A stretch of DNA of 64,000 nt from Rhododendron vialii (GCF_030253575.1 NC_080558.1:3730001-3794000), one strand, 5' to 3'; counted from the stretch's first letter, positions 36,281-47,642 are shown. The notes: generated by a model not told the origin, from the sequence alone. Program-made: numbers and translations.

Positions 36281-37826
36281 GTGGTATCAGAGTTACGGTA
36301 TGGCAGGAAAAAGCACCAAGTTCGCGGTTGAGCTTTTCAATGGGCACAATGATTTTGCTCTTTGGCAACAAAGGGTGAGGAATATTTTGGTGAGAGAAGA
36401 TTTGGTGAAAGCACTCAAGCCGAAATTCGAAAAGCCGGAAGAAATGAAGGAAGATAAATGGGAGGAGATGAGAGAGCTTGCTAATAGCACCATCCAATTG
36501 TATCTCGGGAATAGCGCTCTCCGAGTAGTCATCAATGAAACGGATCCGACGGAACTTTGGGCGAAGTTGGAGAGTAGGTACAAGTCCAAATCTTTGACGA
36601 ATGGGTTGTCATTACAGAAGCAATTGTATGCGTTAAGTATGTCCGAGGGAGGAAATATTAATGAGCACTTGGATGAGTTCAATCGGCTAGTAACGGAGTT
36701 GGAAGCCATTGGTGCAAAGATTGAGGAGGAAGATAAGACGATCATGTTGTTGGTTTCCTTGCCGATATCGTATGAGCATCTCCAGACTACATTGTTATTT
36801 GGGAAAGAAACTCTCGGACTTGATGAGGTTATTGCTACACTCCTATCTCACGAGTCGATACGGAGGAAGGAGAGCGAGAAGATATCCGAGGAGCGTGTCA
36901 TGGTTGCATCATTTGATAGTCAAACTAGAGGACGAACGACGGAAAGGCAAAATGGGTCCAAGCCAAGGGGGCGTTCACACTCGCGAGGTGGTGAGTCGTG
37001 GGCCGTTGACAAAAGGAAAATGCTATTTTTGTAACGAAGAGGGACATATATTGAAGTTTTCCCCAAAGCTCAAATCGAAGATAGATGAAGAGAAGGAAAA
37101 ATCCAAAGTGGCGGTTGTTGAGAGCTTTGCCGAAAATGAAGGTGATTTGCTTATGGTGACTTTCAAAGGTACGGCGCATTTTGATTGGGTTGTGGATTCC
37201 GGTTGTTCATTTCATATGTTTTCAAATAGAAAATATTTTTGTTCGTATGAGCCTTGTGATGGAAGTACCGTTAGGATGGCAAACAACACGGTGAATAAGG
37301 TTGTTGGCATAGGAACGGTACGTTTTCTTATGGCCGATGGAAAATTTGTGAGGTTGACCGAAGTTCGACATGTGCCGGGACTAAGGAAAAATTTAATTTC
37401 TTTGGGAATGTTACATTCAAAGGGATGTAGCTTTGCGACAAGGGATGATGTTCTTGAGGTTTTCAAGAATGATAAAGTGATGTTGCAAGGGAAAATGGTG
37501 GGCAATTGTACAAGCTTCAAGGTCGAGTTGAAGTGTGGCATGCAAATGGTCGATACCGAGCAAGGAAAAATTATGGGCGTCGGGTTACACAAGTATGGTG
37601 TGTAAAGGTGCAAGCAAATGAATCTTTATGTGTGGAGCAACATTGAGAATGAAGTGCCTCAATTGTTGGTTTTGGCAAAAAGTTGATGAAGAAAATTTGT
37701 GCGCAAGAAAGAGGGTCTCTTTCGCACCAAATTTGGTTTATGATAGTTTCGATTAGGCACCCCGATGAAGGGGTGCGGGGCACCAGAGTAAGGGGGTGCG
37801 ATTTCATATGAGCAAAAGGGGGTGTT

Positions 37827-38352
37827 TGTTGGGTTTTGCCCATGTGGTGTTAATGCTTTTGGAAAATGAAAACAGAGGGAATTTATTTGGCTGTATAGGA
37901 AATTGTTCGGTGGAATTAATTGGCTTTGGGTGGTGCATTTCTACAAGTCCCACAGAGCATTTGTTGTGTTGGCTCTAGAGGCTTCTCAGCAGTGGAAGAG
38001 TTTTTCATGCCATTGTCAATTCTGTGTATTTATAGTGGTGTTGTGCCGTGAATTGAGTATGTGTGGGAAAAACGGCAGAGAGCATATTGAGAGAGAGAGA
38101 GAGCAAAATTGTGTGAGAATATTATTGGTGAGAATATTATTGGTGAGTGTGGGAGAGATAAAAATATCGAGAGCTTGAGAGATAAAGTAGGGTATTTTGT
38201 ATCTCATTGTACTCGTTCAATTTTAGTGGAAGTTGTTCTCTCTCCGTGGACATACCCGAGTTTGGGAAACCACATAATCTTGAGTCTCTTTTGTGTGTGA
38301 TTGTTTTTTGTTACGCTTCCGTTGCGCGGGTGGTCGGGTATTTTACCCAACA
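37827..38352 (+). repeat. Right LTR of the Copia-type element
   Basis: 526 bp, same ends as the left LTR, with a short local duplication GAATATTATTGGTGA not seen on the left. Confidence 0.92.
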
Positions 38353-38667
38353 AGATTTATAGAACCCAACAAGTTAATTTCCTGAGATGGGATTGGTCAG
38401 TGTAGAGCAGCGTACTAGTAGTATGGAAAATAATTTTGGTCCGCTCCACTTTTGACATTTTTTTTTTCTCGGCAAAAGATAAAGAATTATTAACTACAAA
38501 ACACAAGATCTACCATGAAAAAGATTTTGGAAAAATAGAGGAGAGTGCATAAGATCACCTTTAATTAGCGATCTACTTTGAAATTTATCTTCAAAAATAT
38601 ACTTTAGTTTTGCTAATTTACCTTGCAATTTGATGGATCATATTCTCCAAGCAACTTGTGTGCTTCG

Positions 38668-39010
38668 ACAGATTTTTTTTTTATTTCTTATCGACAAAAG
38701 TAACAATTTATTAGAAATAGGGAAATGGATTCTAACCAAAAGTTGAAAAATACAACCAGAGGGACAAAGCCCACAACAACACCTGAAGGCCTAAAGTGCC
38801 TAGATACAAACAAATACAGCTCATACAACCAAAAGGCCTAAAAAGCCCAAATCTAACAATAAAGCCCGGCTCAAAAAAAACCCAAAACCTAGCCCCAAAA
38901 TTAACGTCGCTACCACTGTTGGTCAGACAAAAACAAACCACGTCGCTGGGCAAACACCTCCAAACTCCTCCACGCCACCACTGGCCACCCCGTCGGAGAT
39001 GCAAACCAGA
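38668..39010 (-). mobile_element. 3' end of a LINE-like retroposon
   Basis: On the minus strand the sequence ends AATAAATTGTTACTTTTGTC, then GATAAGAAAT and an A-rich tail. A second tail of the same type (TTTTTGTCGATAAAGACA after TTGGTTAGATTTCCCTCC) lies at 40429-40520. Shared GGTTAGA.TTCCC and TTGTCGATAA words mark one family. The reverse transcriptase region is absent; the family assignment is tentative. Confidence 0.45.
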
Positions 39011-39217
39011 ACCAAAACACACCAACACTGCCGCGGAAGCTACACCTTGTCGTTAGGCGAGTACCGGGCTGTCCAACAACAACCACGGCAGGAGCCACGC
39101 CAGCCGCAACATCCAACTTGTAGAAACCCACGCCGTTAGGCATGATCGAAGAATTAGCTTTAGTAGTAGGTATTATTATCCGAAGGAAGCTTACTCGTAT
39201 GTCAACTTTCAAAGGAG

Positions 39218-39734
39218 CACTACATCAAATTTTGGCATTAGCGGCATTAAATAACTGCTGTAATAACATCAGAATTCATACCACCAGCAAAACAAGTGTG
39301 GAAAAGAAAAAATGGCAATAATTTTCTGCCGGTAAAAGTACCGCCGCTAAAGGTTTTTCAAAAAAAATTTGTAGTGGCCGAAATTCGAACCCGCGACCCA
39401 TTGAATATTAACCCGAGCACTTAATCACTCAGCAACATGAAATTTTGTGTTTTATTAAAAAAATAATGATATTTGTATTGTATACCACCATTCTTATCGG
39501 CAATTTTTTTCTTTTTTCTTTTTTTTTATCCACGGCAGTTTTTTTTCTTACTGCCGTTAATAGTTATTTTTACCGGCGGTTCCACATTACCGCCGTTAAT
39601 AATCACTTTTACCGGCGGTATCACTCCCGCTGTTAATAATTACCATTTGCTACGGTTTTTCATTATTACCTTCGGTAATAGCCTCTTTACTGATGCTTTT
39701 GTTACTGCCGGTAAAGGCTATTTTTGGCGTAGGA
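39218..39734. mobile_element. CACTA-like non-autonomous element
   Basis: Begins CACTACATCAAATTTTGGC and ends GGCTATTTTTGGCGTAG, an imperfect inverted pair. Near both ends a short word (ACCGGCGGT, TACCGCCG, TACTGCCGGTAAA) is repeated many times, typical of CACTA subterminal repeats. No transposase. The right tip lacks a clear GTG, so the boundary is approximate. Confidence 0.55.
39374..39440 (-). other. tRNA-like segment within the CACTA-like element
   Basis: On the minus strand, GTTGCTGAGTGATTAAG resembles a tRNA D-arm/box A and GGGTTCGAATTTC resembles a T-arm/box B, about 40 bases apart. The stems do not pair well, so it is a tRNA-derived relic or SINE promoter rather than a working tRNA gene. 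Confidence 0.45.
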
Positions 39735-40002
39735 GAGAGAAAAGAATTTGGAGGATGGTTGGTGTTTGAAGGGTCTCTTGGAACACTTAAAACCGTAAAC
39801 AAAGAAATCAACCTTTTGATGTAAGATGTTTAAGGGGATTGTTGGAGATGCTCTTAACATGCTCAAATAACGTTAAATGTGGGTAGTAAAGTTTGTCTGG
39901 ATGAACATCTTAGGATGCACAAAACACATGGGAGTGGACCCACAATTAACTCAGGAGGGGAACCAATACCCAGACAACCTCTTGGCATGATCTGCTTCAT
40001 GT

Positions 40003-40086
40003 CAGCATAGATTGATGGAAGTGGCTCGTACAATGATGTTAAAACAGCATAGATTGATGGAAGTGGCTCATACAATGATGTTAAAA
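40003..40086 (+). repeat. 42-bp tandem duplication
   Basis: CAGCATAGATTGATGGAAGT and the next 22 bases occur twice (40003, 40045) with one difference. Confidence 0.9.
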
Positions 40087-40428
40087 GCAAAGTTCAACGG
40101 CCGACCCGGTGGTCTTGGCTTGAGACTTAAAAATTTGCTTCCTCATAAAGTCTGATGATTGATTTTTCTTGCTATCAACTCTTTGGACCATCTCACCCCC
40201 ACACATAAGCACGTGAAACAGCTGTGGAAAGGACTCTAGAGATTAATTTGAGGTGCGCGTAAGCTGCCTGAAACACCTGTATTACCGAGAAAAAATGATT
40301 TTAATGCAAAGAATGACAGTCAAATCAACAAGTGCTCTGAATAGTTAGGGGGTAAAAGCCTTTGATATAGCATGATTTCGCATTTGTGTCTCTTCACTAG
40401 AAATCGAGAAGCCTCTTTTGTCTTTATC

Positions 40429-40520
40429 GACAAAAACAATATTTTATTTCAAAAAACTTAACAAAAGGTACATCAAGTCGAAAATAGGGGAGGGAAATCT
40501 AACCAAAAATAATCGGCAAA
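40429..40520 (-). mobile_element. Short LINE-like 3' tail
   Basis: Minus-strand end GTTTTTGTCGATAAAGAC preceded by TTTTTGGTTAGATTTCCC, matching the tail at 38668-39010. Confidence 0.4.
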
Positions 40521-40877
40521 TCCTGCTATTATTGTGATTGATAATTGGAAAAAGGGCACGATAATCGATATATTGTTAGTTTGAATTTTTAGCGTATGAG
40601 TTCAAACGTATTCTTACCAATTGATGGCAGGAAAGAACTGGGGGAAGTGATAGAGAAAAGGGAAGGAATAAAGCAAGACATGACTTTGTGATCTCCAAAC
40701 TGAATTTTGGGTGTTTCTTATGGGGAATAAGTCCTCCAGTTTGTCTTATTTTATTTACAGGTAGTTGATGTCAATAAATAAATAAATAAATAAAAAAAAC
40801 GTGCTTAGACAACATATTAACTGGAGTACTTGATAATACACAAGAGCTGACTAAACGTGGGATTGGTAGGCTTCACA

Positions 40878-41032
40878 TTAGGGTTGGGATTCTCCCCGAT
40901 CAAAGTTTTGAAGTGGACGGGACAGTCCAAATCTGGACTATAAATAATTAGTATAATTGCGAGGATGAATGATTCGGATTTGGATTGTCCCATCACTCCC
41001 AATTAAAGATTGGAGATGATCCAATTCCTTCA
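40878..41032. repeat. Imperfect inverted repeat, probably a MITE remnant
   Basis: Left arm GGGATTCTCCCCGATCAAAG with GACGGGACAGTCCAAATCTG; the right arm in reverse complement reads GGATCATCTCCAATC with GATGGGACAATCCAAATCCG. Arms of about 55 bp with many mismatches. Confidence 0.4.
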
Positions 41033-41129
41033 CATTAAGTACCTAATTTCAACGTCTAAGAAATAGCTAGTGGCTATTTCTATCTAGATCACTTGCACAA
41101 GGTGATGAGCTAAACATATATAGTGTAAC

Positions 41130-41843
41130 TGTGACAGCCTACTTGCCGGTTGGGGGGGCAAGGTCACAATTTATAAGGAATGATCCATCCTACTTGTACA
41201 AGGCCTTTAAAGCCGTGAGGGCGGGCCAAAGAACGTAGGAACTTCACAATTAAGCTTGCTTATCCTGGGGTAGTCTAGGAATGGGTGACCCTACTGGGAA
41301 GTCTACGGTCTTTGGGGGTCTAAAGCGGACAATATTGTACAAAGATGGATGGAATCGTCGTGGGCACGTGGCCGCACCAGCTCGGGCCCGCATAGGGCAC
41401 CGTGCGCGGGGCGGGGCGTGACAGGTGGTATCAAAGCTTAACCCTGGGCAAAGTGGTGAGTAGAATGCGCTCTGCTGCCACAGACCCCAAGGGAGGGTTG
41501 CTGGGCACTGTGTAACGAGGACGTTACACCTCTAAGGGGGGTAGATTGTGACAGCCTACTCACCAGTTGGGGGGGGGCAAGGTCACAATTTATAAGGAAT
41601 GATCCATCATACTTGTACAAGGCCTTTTAAAGCCGTGAGGGCAGGTCAAAGAACGTAGGGACTTCACAGTTAAGCGTGCTCATCCTGGGGTAGTCCAAGA
41701 ATGGGTGACCCTACTGGGAAGTCTACGGTCTTTGGGCGTTTAAAGCGGACAATATTGTACAAAGATGGATTGGATCGTCGTGAGCACGCGGCCGCACCGG
41801 CTCGAGCCCGCATAGGGCGCCGTGCGCGGGGCGGGGCGTGACA
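41130..41843 (+). mobile_element. Cassandra TRIM retrotransposon with 5S-rRNA-like LTRs
   Basis: LTRs at 41130-41423 and 41547-41843 (TGTGACAGCC...GGGGCGTGACA) flank a 123-bp centre that starts with a tRNA-Met-type primer site (TGGTATCAAAG at 41426). A 5-bp target duplication GTAAC sits at 41125-41129 and 41844-41848. Each LTR contains a 5S-rRNA-like core, the hallmark of Cassandra. There is no coding region, as usual for this family. The element looks structurally whole. The LTRs differ by about 7% by hand count, suggesting a few million years. Confidence 0.92.
41660..41724 (+). other. 5S-rRNA-like Pol III core in the right Cassandra LTR
   Basis: CAGTTAAGCGTGCT at 41667-41680 equals the plant 5S box A region, and ATGGGTGACCCTACTGGGAAGT at 41701-41722 corresponds to box C (5S has ATGGGTGACCTCCTGGGAAGT, two letters different in the middle). 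The left LTR carries the same region with more changes in box A (AATTAAGCTTGCT). Confidence 0.85.
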
Positions 41844-41848
41844 GTAAC

Positions 41849-43290
41849 GATCCGCAACAGCAGACTTGCTAACCCTTAGCCTTATTCACGTGGCTCAAAA
41901 GTTAATAACTCAAGTTAATACTAGTAATTAACCGGTGTGACATTATCTTATATGCCACTCCCACTTTCGATTCATAGCCGACGTGGGACTCCCTCTTTAG
42001 GAGGGATCGATTTCCCGTATAGTGGAAGAAGAACTAGAAAGTTCACACAATAGTGGAAGCGGTCGGGGATAGGGTTTGGATAGATTCAAAAGAGAAATTT
42101 AAGAATGGGAAGAGTAGTGCTTGCACTTTGTGTGCGGAGAGTTGTTCATCTTGATTGTAAAGGCTGTAGAGGTTTCCACAATTGAGAGTCTGTATAGCCT
42201 TGTTAGTGGCGATAGTTGCTCTGTCATTTATCTCACTTTTGGAAGCCAAAAAAGTTGAAACTACCCATGTGGCCCAAAGAAGGTGTGCGAAAATTCTCTT
42301 TTCATAGTACACATTCCTGCATAAATGTGACCAAAAACATGACAGGAAATTTGTGCTGATCTTATGCTCTTCGTATCAGTTGTGAGGTGGGGGACCGGTT
42401 GCGAGATTGCATCCCGTGAGCTTTACTTGGAGAAAGAGGCGATGGTGATATGGTCCTCAGAACATATAGCATATCCATAAGGAGTTATCACCACTTTTGA
42501 TGCTTAACTACAATCAAGTAAAGAACGCAACTAGAAAGTGCAAAGAGATTCTTACGTGGTTTTCTAATTGCGTGGCAATATAAAGAGGACTTCACTTTGT
42601 CATATCGTCCGAGCGAAAAGGAAAACTTCAGTATACATCATATCCGTCTAGGATAAATTGATGGAATGACTTCGGTGTTTCCGGTCATTTTGGAGACATC
42701 GTGACTTTTAGCATAATAAAATCATTATAAAAATAACCAAAACTCATTACAAGCATAAAAAAATTATAACTTGTTTGTTATGCCTTGGTTGAATTTTGTT
42801 ATGTCTTAGTTGGTTTTTTGGATATTCTTTGATTATGCCTTGTTTGAGTTTTGTTATGCTTGTAATGAATTTTAGTTATGCTCAGTGAAGTGGAGCCATT
42901 AGACACATTAATGCTTTGTTTGGACAATGATTTGAAAAAAATTCAAAAAAATATTTATTACTTATATTTTCAATCATTACTCATACCTATCTCCAATTAT
43001 TATTCTCATTTCTGTCTCTATCTTTCTCCAATCAGTACCCCTACTTTCAACAATTCCTTTCATTTCTCTCTCTACTCATAACCGTACAAAATTTTTCAAA
43101 AATTTCTCAAAAACTCATCCAAACACAACATAAATTTATGTCGCTGCGAGAAGTTAATCTACACAACTCATTTTATAAATTCCGTCAAACCGCTGAAGCG
43201 GTCCTCGATCAACAAAACCAAGCTCGCAGCAGTTTGTACTACGAAACACTAGCAAAAAGGGTCACAGCGCTCTGTCTATATCAACCATAG
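41849..43290. other. Gene-free stretch after the Cassandra element
   Basis: I see no gene, no clear element and only short repeats such as TTATGCCTTGGTTGA and TTTTGTTATG at about 42775-42880. Confidence 0.5.
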
Positions 43291-43497
43291 GGGTGGATAT
43301 ATTTCACGTGGTCTCCGCTTAGCATTCCTGAGCCATTCGATGCACTTTTGGACGGCTCAGATTAAAACATTCTTTCTCCTCTCAACCCTCCTCTTTCTCT
43401 CTCATTTTTCTCTCTCCAAACCTGAGTCATCTAAAAGTGCATCGGATGGCTCAGATGTGCCAAGCGAACACTACGTGGTATCCACCCGGTATTGAAA
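43291..43497. mobile_element. MITE with about 65-bp inverted repeats
   Basis: Left arm GGGTGGATATATTTCACGTG leads to GAGCCATTCGATGCACTTTT; the right arm, reversed, gives GGGTGGATACCACGTAGTG and GAGCCATCCGATGCACTTTT. A CT-rich spacer separates them. Related stem words occur at 33069-33159. Confidence 0.75.
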
Positions 43498-43599
43498 ATT
43501 TTCTCGTATGTAATTGTTTTTTATTGTAGAATGATTGTGCTGTTTTTTATTGTAGAATGATTGTGCTTTTAAAGAGGTCAATGATAGGAGAAAATTTAA

Positions 43600-45071
43600 G
43601 AGTTAAATATCTACTTCCCCTCCAACTATTCCAATTTTTGTTACTTCCCCCTCCAACTATCAATTGAAGCTACTTTCCCCTCTAACTTTCAAAACGTCAG
43701 TCACTCCATCCAATCCTTAACTCCCATCCAATTCATGGATAGAAAACCCAACAACACTAACCCCAAGAATGGTTTTGGTGCCCCAAAAAAGAAGGGTAAT
43801 TTGGACATTCCAACTCAATCTCCAAACGTGATTTCACCATTGTGTCCAGATGTCCAATTCACCAAGCTACGTCATGAAAATGATGCTCTTCCACGGGGAG
43901 AAATAGAAGAGGCATTAAGGGTTTTTGGGCTAAATAAGTTAAATGGTTTATTTTTTTGTCCTTATTAAAAAAAATTGCATTTATTAATTTTTCGTCAATT
44001 TTTTGGGGATTATTGCTCCGTCATGACGAAAGGAATCTAAAAAGTAAAAAATTATTATCGAAATCCAATTTTTTTGAATAAAGACGAAAAAATTAGCTTG
44101 GCTTATTTTTGTCTTTATTAAAAAAATAAGGTTTCGATTGTAATTTTTAACTTTTTAGATTCTTCTCGGCATGATGAAGTAATAATCTCTAAAAAAATTG
44201 ACGAAAAACTAATAAATGTAAAAAAAATTTGAATAAGGACAAAAAAAAAACCACTTGACTTTTTTAGCCAAACAATGCTATGGGTATCACACTATCACTC
44301 CAGCTATGTTTTGCAACTATTTAGTGGGCCCCGATTTAAACTTTGGTTAAGAATTTTTAGCACATCAAAATCGAGCAGTATAGATGGAATATTGTTGAGG
44401 TGTAGTGTGTGCATTTTTTGTATGTTGAGCCACAAAAAATTTGCATTTCAAAATAGACAAACATTTTGAATTTTTTTTCTGTATTAAAAAATATTATAGT
44501 TTGGTTCATAATTTTTTTACTTTTTAAATTCTTCTTGTCGAGTCGAGCTAATAATGCATAAAAAATTGAAGCAAAACTAACAAATGTAAAATTTTCATGA
44601 ATAAAAATAAAAAATGCGAATTAATTATTAAGCCAAAATAGGCTTTTGCGTTGCAAAGATTAAACTACTCTTTTTACTAGTTAACCCTAAGGAATTGGGC
44701 AAGTAGTGTTGGCCTGACACTTAGGGATTTGCTTACTCCTAAGGTATTGATTGAGAGAGAGAGAGGAACAAAGTCTCTGTTCGTGAATTGGAATGGGGAC
44801 TTGAGATGCAGACGAGGATGAGGGGGTTTTGACTGGAAAGGGATATACATACATACATATTGGCATTTTGGTAGGTTAAAGACATAAATCCCTTCAATTG
44901 GATGAGGGGGTTGGAGCTGTTGGTTTTCCCTCCATGAATTGGCCGGGAATTAAGGATTAGATGGAGTAGCTGACGTTTTGAAAGTTGGAGGGGGAAGTAG
45001 CTTCAATTGGTAGTTGGAGGGGGAAATAACTAAAATTGAAATAGTTGGAGGGGGAAGTAGATATTTAACCC
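43600..45071. mobile_element. 1.47-kb element with about 140-bp inverted ends and a nested hairpin
   Basis: The left end GAGTTAAATATCTACTTCCC and the right end in reverse complement GGGTTAAATATCTACTTCCC pair for about 140 bp, each with three copies of CCCCCTCCAACTWT. Inside, 43950-44255 forms a second, independent inverted repeat (TTTTTTGTCCTTATTAAAAA arms, centre about 44105). Long G-starting ends suggest Mutator-type, but no target duplication or transposase is visible. A 77-codon frame at 43735 starts within the left inverted repeat and matches nothing known to me. Confidence 0.75.
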
Positions 45072-45126
45072 ATCTGTTAACCAATAAATCCGGACGTATA
45101 AACCCACGAACTGTTTTTCTTTTTAA

Positions 45127-45478
45127 GAGCATCTTCAATTCATCCAAAATAGAGGACGGATGTAACATATTGAGGAGAGATTTTGTAATTTATTCTATTT
45201 TTTCTTCACTTTTTGTACTTTTTGGAAGAATCTTTGAGGCATCGTCCTTTTTAGAGTTTTGGAAGAATTTTGTACTCCAAATTTACTTTTGATCCTCCAT
45301 TTTTAGAGGACCAAATTTACTTTTAGAGGACCAAACTCTAAAAAGGACGGTGGGTCCCTCAAAAATTCTTCCAAAAATTATAAAAAGTGAAGAAAAAAAA
45401 GAATAAATTATAAAATCCCCCTAAATGTGTTACATCCATCCTCTATTTTGGAGAAATAGAGGTGGATTGGAGATGCTC
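45127..45478. mobile_element. Tourist-like MITE (352 bp) immediately before PPR copy 2
   Basis: GAGCATCTTCAATTC at the left and GAGCATCTCCAATCC in reverse complement at the right; long arms share ATGTAACA, TTTATTCT and TTTTGGAAGAAT. Flanking TAA at 45124-45126 and 45479-45481 fits PIF/Harbinger-type insertion. The right end lies 21 bp before the PPR start codon. Confidence 0.82.
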
Positions 45479-45499
45479 TAAGAAGTGAGAGAAGAGCGG

Positions 45500-47375
45500 A
45501 TGAGAAGAATTGCTGGTGTTGCTTTGATGTTCAGCCCAAGAATGGCACTTTATTACCGAAAAGGTACCTCTCTTGTTCGCTCGATCAAGTTAAACCCATT
45601 GTTGTCACCATATCTAGATCATACAGTCTTGTTTCATACCCAAATTTCAACAAACCCTAATCCGCCTGATGCTATTTCAATAAAAAATCGGATGCAACTA
45701 CAGAAGTTGTTGTCGGAGAAATCCAAAATGGGTTTTGATAAGCTGGACGATGCTCTTAGTTTATTCCGACGAATGGCCCAAATTCGACCTCTGCCTTCAG
45801 TCATCAATTTTACTCAGCTGTTAACTGCCGTTGTCAAGATGAAGGAATATTCGACCGTCATTACAAAGAAATCCGCGAGTTGGGTATTCCAATTAATGAA
45901 TATACGCTGTCTCTGTTGATCAATTGTGTTTGCCAGTTGAATCAAGTGGATTATGGGTTTGCTTTCTTGGGTATCTTCTTTAAATGTGGTTATACTACAA
46001 ACGTGACCACCTTCAACACTCTAATAAACGGGTATATTTTAGAAAGTAAGACTTCTAAGGCCATGAAATTGTTCGGAATGTTGATGGAAAAAGAAGACAT
46101 CGAACCCAATGAATCCACATACTCGACATTCATAAAAGGGCTTTGTAAAATAGGTGACATTACAAAGGCTGTACAATTGCTGAGGAGTATGGAGAAATGG
46201 AACTATAGGCCTACTGTAGTGATGTACAGTACAATCATCGACAGCCTTTGTAAGGACGGAAACATCGATGATGCTTTGAGCCTCTTATCAGAGATGAGAG
46301 GGTCGCATATTGTGCCAGATGTTGTCACCTACACCTCTTTGATTCATGGTTTGTGCATCTCAGAACGATGGGAGGATGCCACAAGAATGTTGAAAGACAT
46401 GATAGAGCTAAATATTTTCCCAGATGTTGTAACCTTTAGTATGCTGGTGGATTCACTTTGCAAGGAGAGAAGGACCGAAGACGCGGAGGGCATACTCGGG
46501 ATCATGATCCGAAGAGGTGAGAAACCCAATGTTATCACTTATAATGCGCTGATAGACGGATATTGTTTGCAAGGCCAAATGAAGAAAGCAAAAGAAGTTT
46601 TCAACTCCCTAGTTGACAAGGGCCTTGAGCCTGATATCCGTAGCTATAATATTCTAATCAATGGTTTCTGCAATAAGATGAATTTAGACGAGGCCATGGA
46701 TCTCTTCAGAGAAATTCCTTGTAAAGGATTAAAACCTGCTACCGAGACTTACAACACTTTGTTAAAGGGGCTGCTTGAAGTAGGGAATGTGATTCAGTAG
46801 ATCATTTGTTTCATGAGATGATGTGTAGCGGTCAAAATGCTGACATTATTACTTACTCAATCTTGTTAGATGGCTTCTTTAAGAACCAGAAAATTGGCAA
46901 GGTGGTAGAGGTGTTTTGTTCCATGGAAGATCAGGGAATAGCTCCTGATATTGCTGTTTATACTAGCTTTCTTGATGGTATGTGCAAAACTGGGAAACTT
47001 GAAGATGCTCGGGAACTATTTAGGTGCCTTTTGTCCAATGGTTTGAGACCTAATGTTAAGATGTACACTGCAATGATTAGTGGACTTTGTAAGGTGGAGT
47101 TGCTGGATGAAGCTGAGGAGTTACTCAAAACGCATGGAGTTAGATGGTTGTCCACCCAATGATATCACTTATATATACTTGTTCGAGCATTCCTCGACAA
47201 GGGTGATAGACATAAGGTTATGATATTTCTGCAAGAAATGGTCAATCACAATTTCTCAGTACATGCGTCTACCATGTCCATGCTAGTGGGTTTACTCACA
47301 GTTGAAGGTGAGGATGGGGAAATGTTTAGAATGATTCAGAAGCTCGTGCCAAGGGATAAACAAGTTATGTCTTGA
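45500..47375 (+). pseudogene. RFL-type PPR pseudogene, copy 2
   Basis: Near-identical relative of PPR copy 1. The start MRRIAGVALMFSPRMALYYR is in frame. Compared with copy 1 it has a 7-base deletion near 45862 (GTCATTACAAAG versus GTCGTTTCTCTGTACAAAG), a 1-base deletion near 46775-46785 leading to TAG, and a 1-base insertion near 47134. Small further losses follow before the TGA at 47375. It keeps the repeat that copy 1 lost (KIGDITKAVQLLRSMEKW) and CAG at the place of the copy 1 stop. So the two copies decayed independently after duplication. About 590 codons originally. Confidence 0.88.
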
Positions 47376-47495
47376 ATTAGGAGGAATTTTTTCAAGTTGT
47401 CAAAGTTGGATAACTGAGCCATGTTTGGGATGTGTAGGTGTCCTTGAAAAGTTTGTTTGAAAGATGATGGATGGTCGGTACAAGAGTTGCATCAG

Positions 47496-47642
47496 TGTTC
47501 TAGAAGTCGGCCGCATAGTCCGACTAGTTCCGGCAAGGGCGCTAGGCGGTTGTCCAACGCCTAGATTAGGCCTAGTCGGCTTCTAGTACCCGCCTAGTGC
47601 GTTAAGCGGCCAACTATACGGCTCCTAGCAATTTTTAGAACA
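47496..47642. mobile_element. Small MITE inserted in block B only
   Basis: TGTTCTAGAAGTCGG ... ATTTTTAGAACA with inner GGCGGTTGTCCAACGCCTAG. The flanks match block A across the gap, so it is an insertion after duplication. Superfamily not resolved. Confidence 0.5.

Larger units (their letters stand above)
35731..38352 (+). mobile_element. Ty1/Copia LTR retrotransposon, short and defective
   Basis: A fossil 2.6-kb element. LTRs lie at 35731-36280 and 37827-38352 (TGTTGGG...CCCAACA), with the 5-bp target duplication AGATT at 35726-35730 and 38353-38357. A tRNA-Met-type primer site TGGTATCAGAG starts at 36282, and a purine tract AGCAAAAGGGGGTG precedes the right LTR. Inside are a Copia gag region (FNGHNDFALWQQRVRN, a CCHC-like knuckle) and a protease start with VDSGCSFHM. 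Integrase, reverse transcriptase and RNase H are absent. It is broken: most of pol is missing, with perhaps one or two further breaks. The LTRs differ by about 5% by hand count, ignoring the GA microsatellite, suggesting an age of roughly 2-4 million years under usual plant rates. It inserted in the MYB promoter. Confidence 0.92.
38353..41129. other. Gene-free, transposon-rich stretch after the Copia-type element
   Basis: No gene seen. Contains two LINE-like 3' tails (38668-39010 and 40429-40520), a CACTA-like element, a 42-bp tandem duplication and a weak inverted repeat. Confidence 0.6.

Noticed and set aside
38732-39212. Minus-strand frames of about 100 codons
   Set aside because: Fall in a LINE-like tail; no domain recognised.
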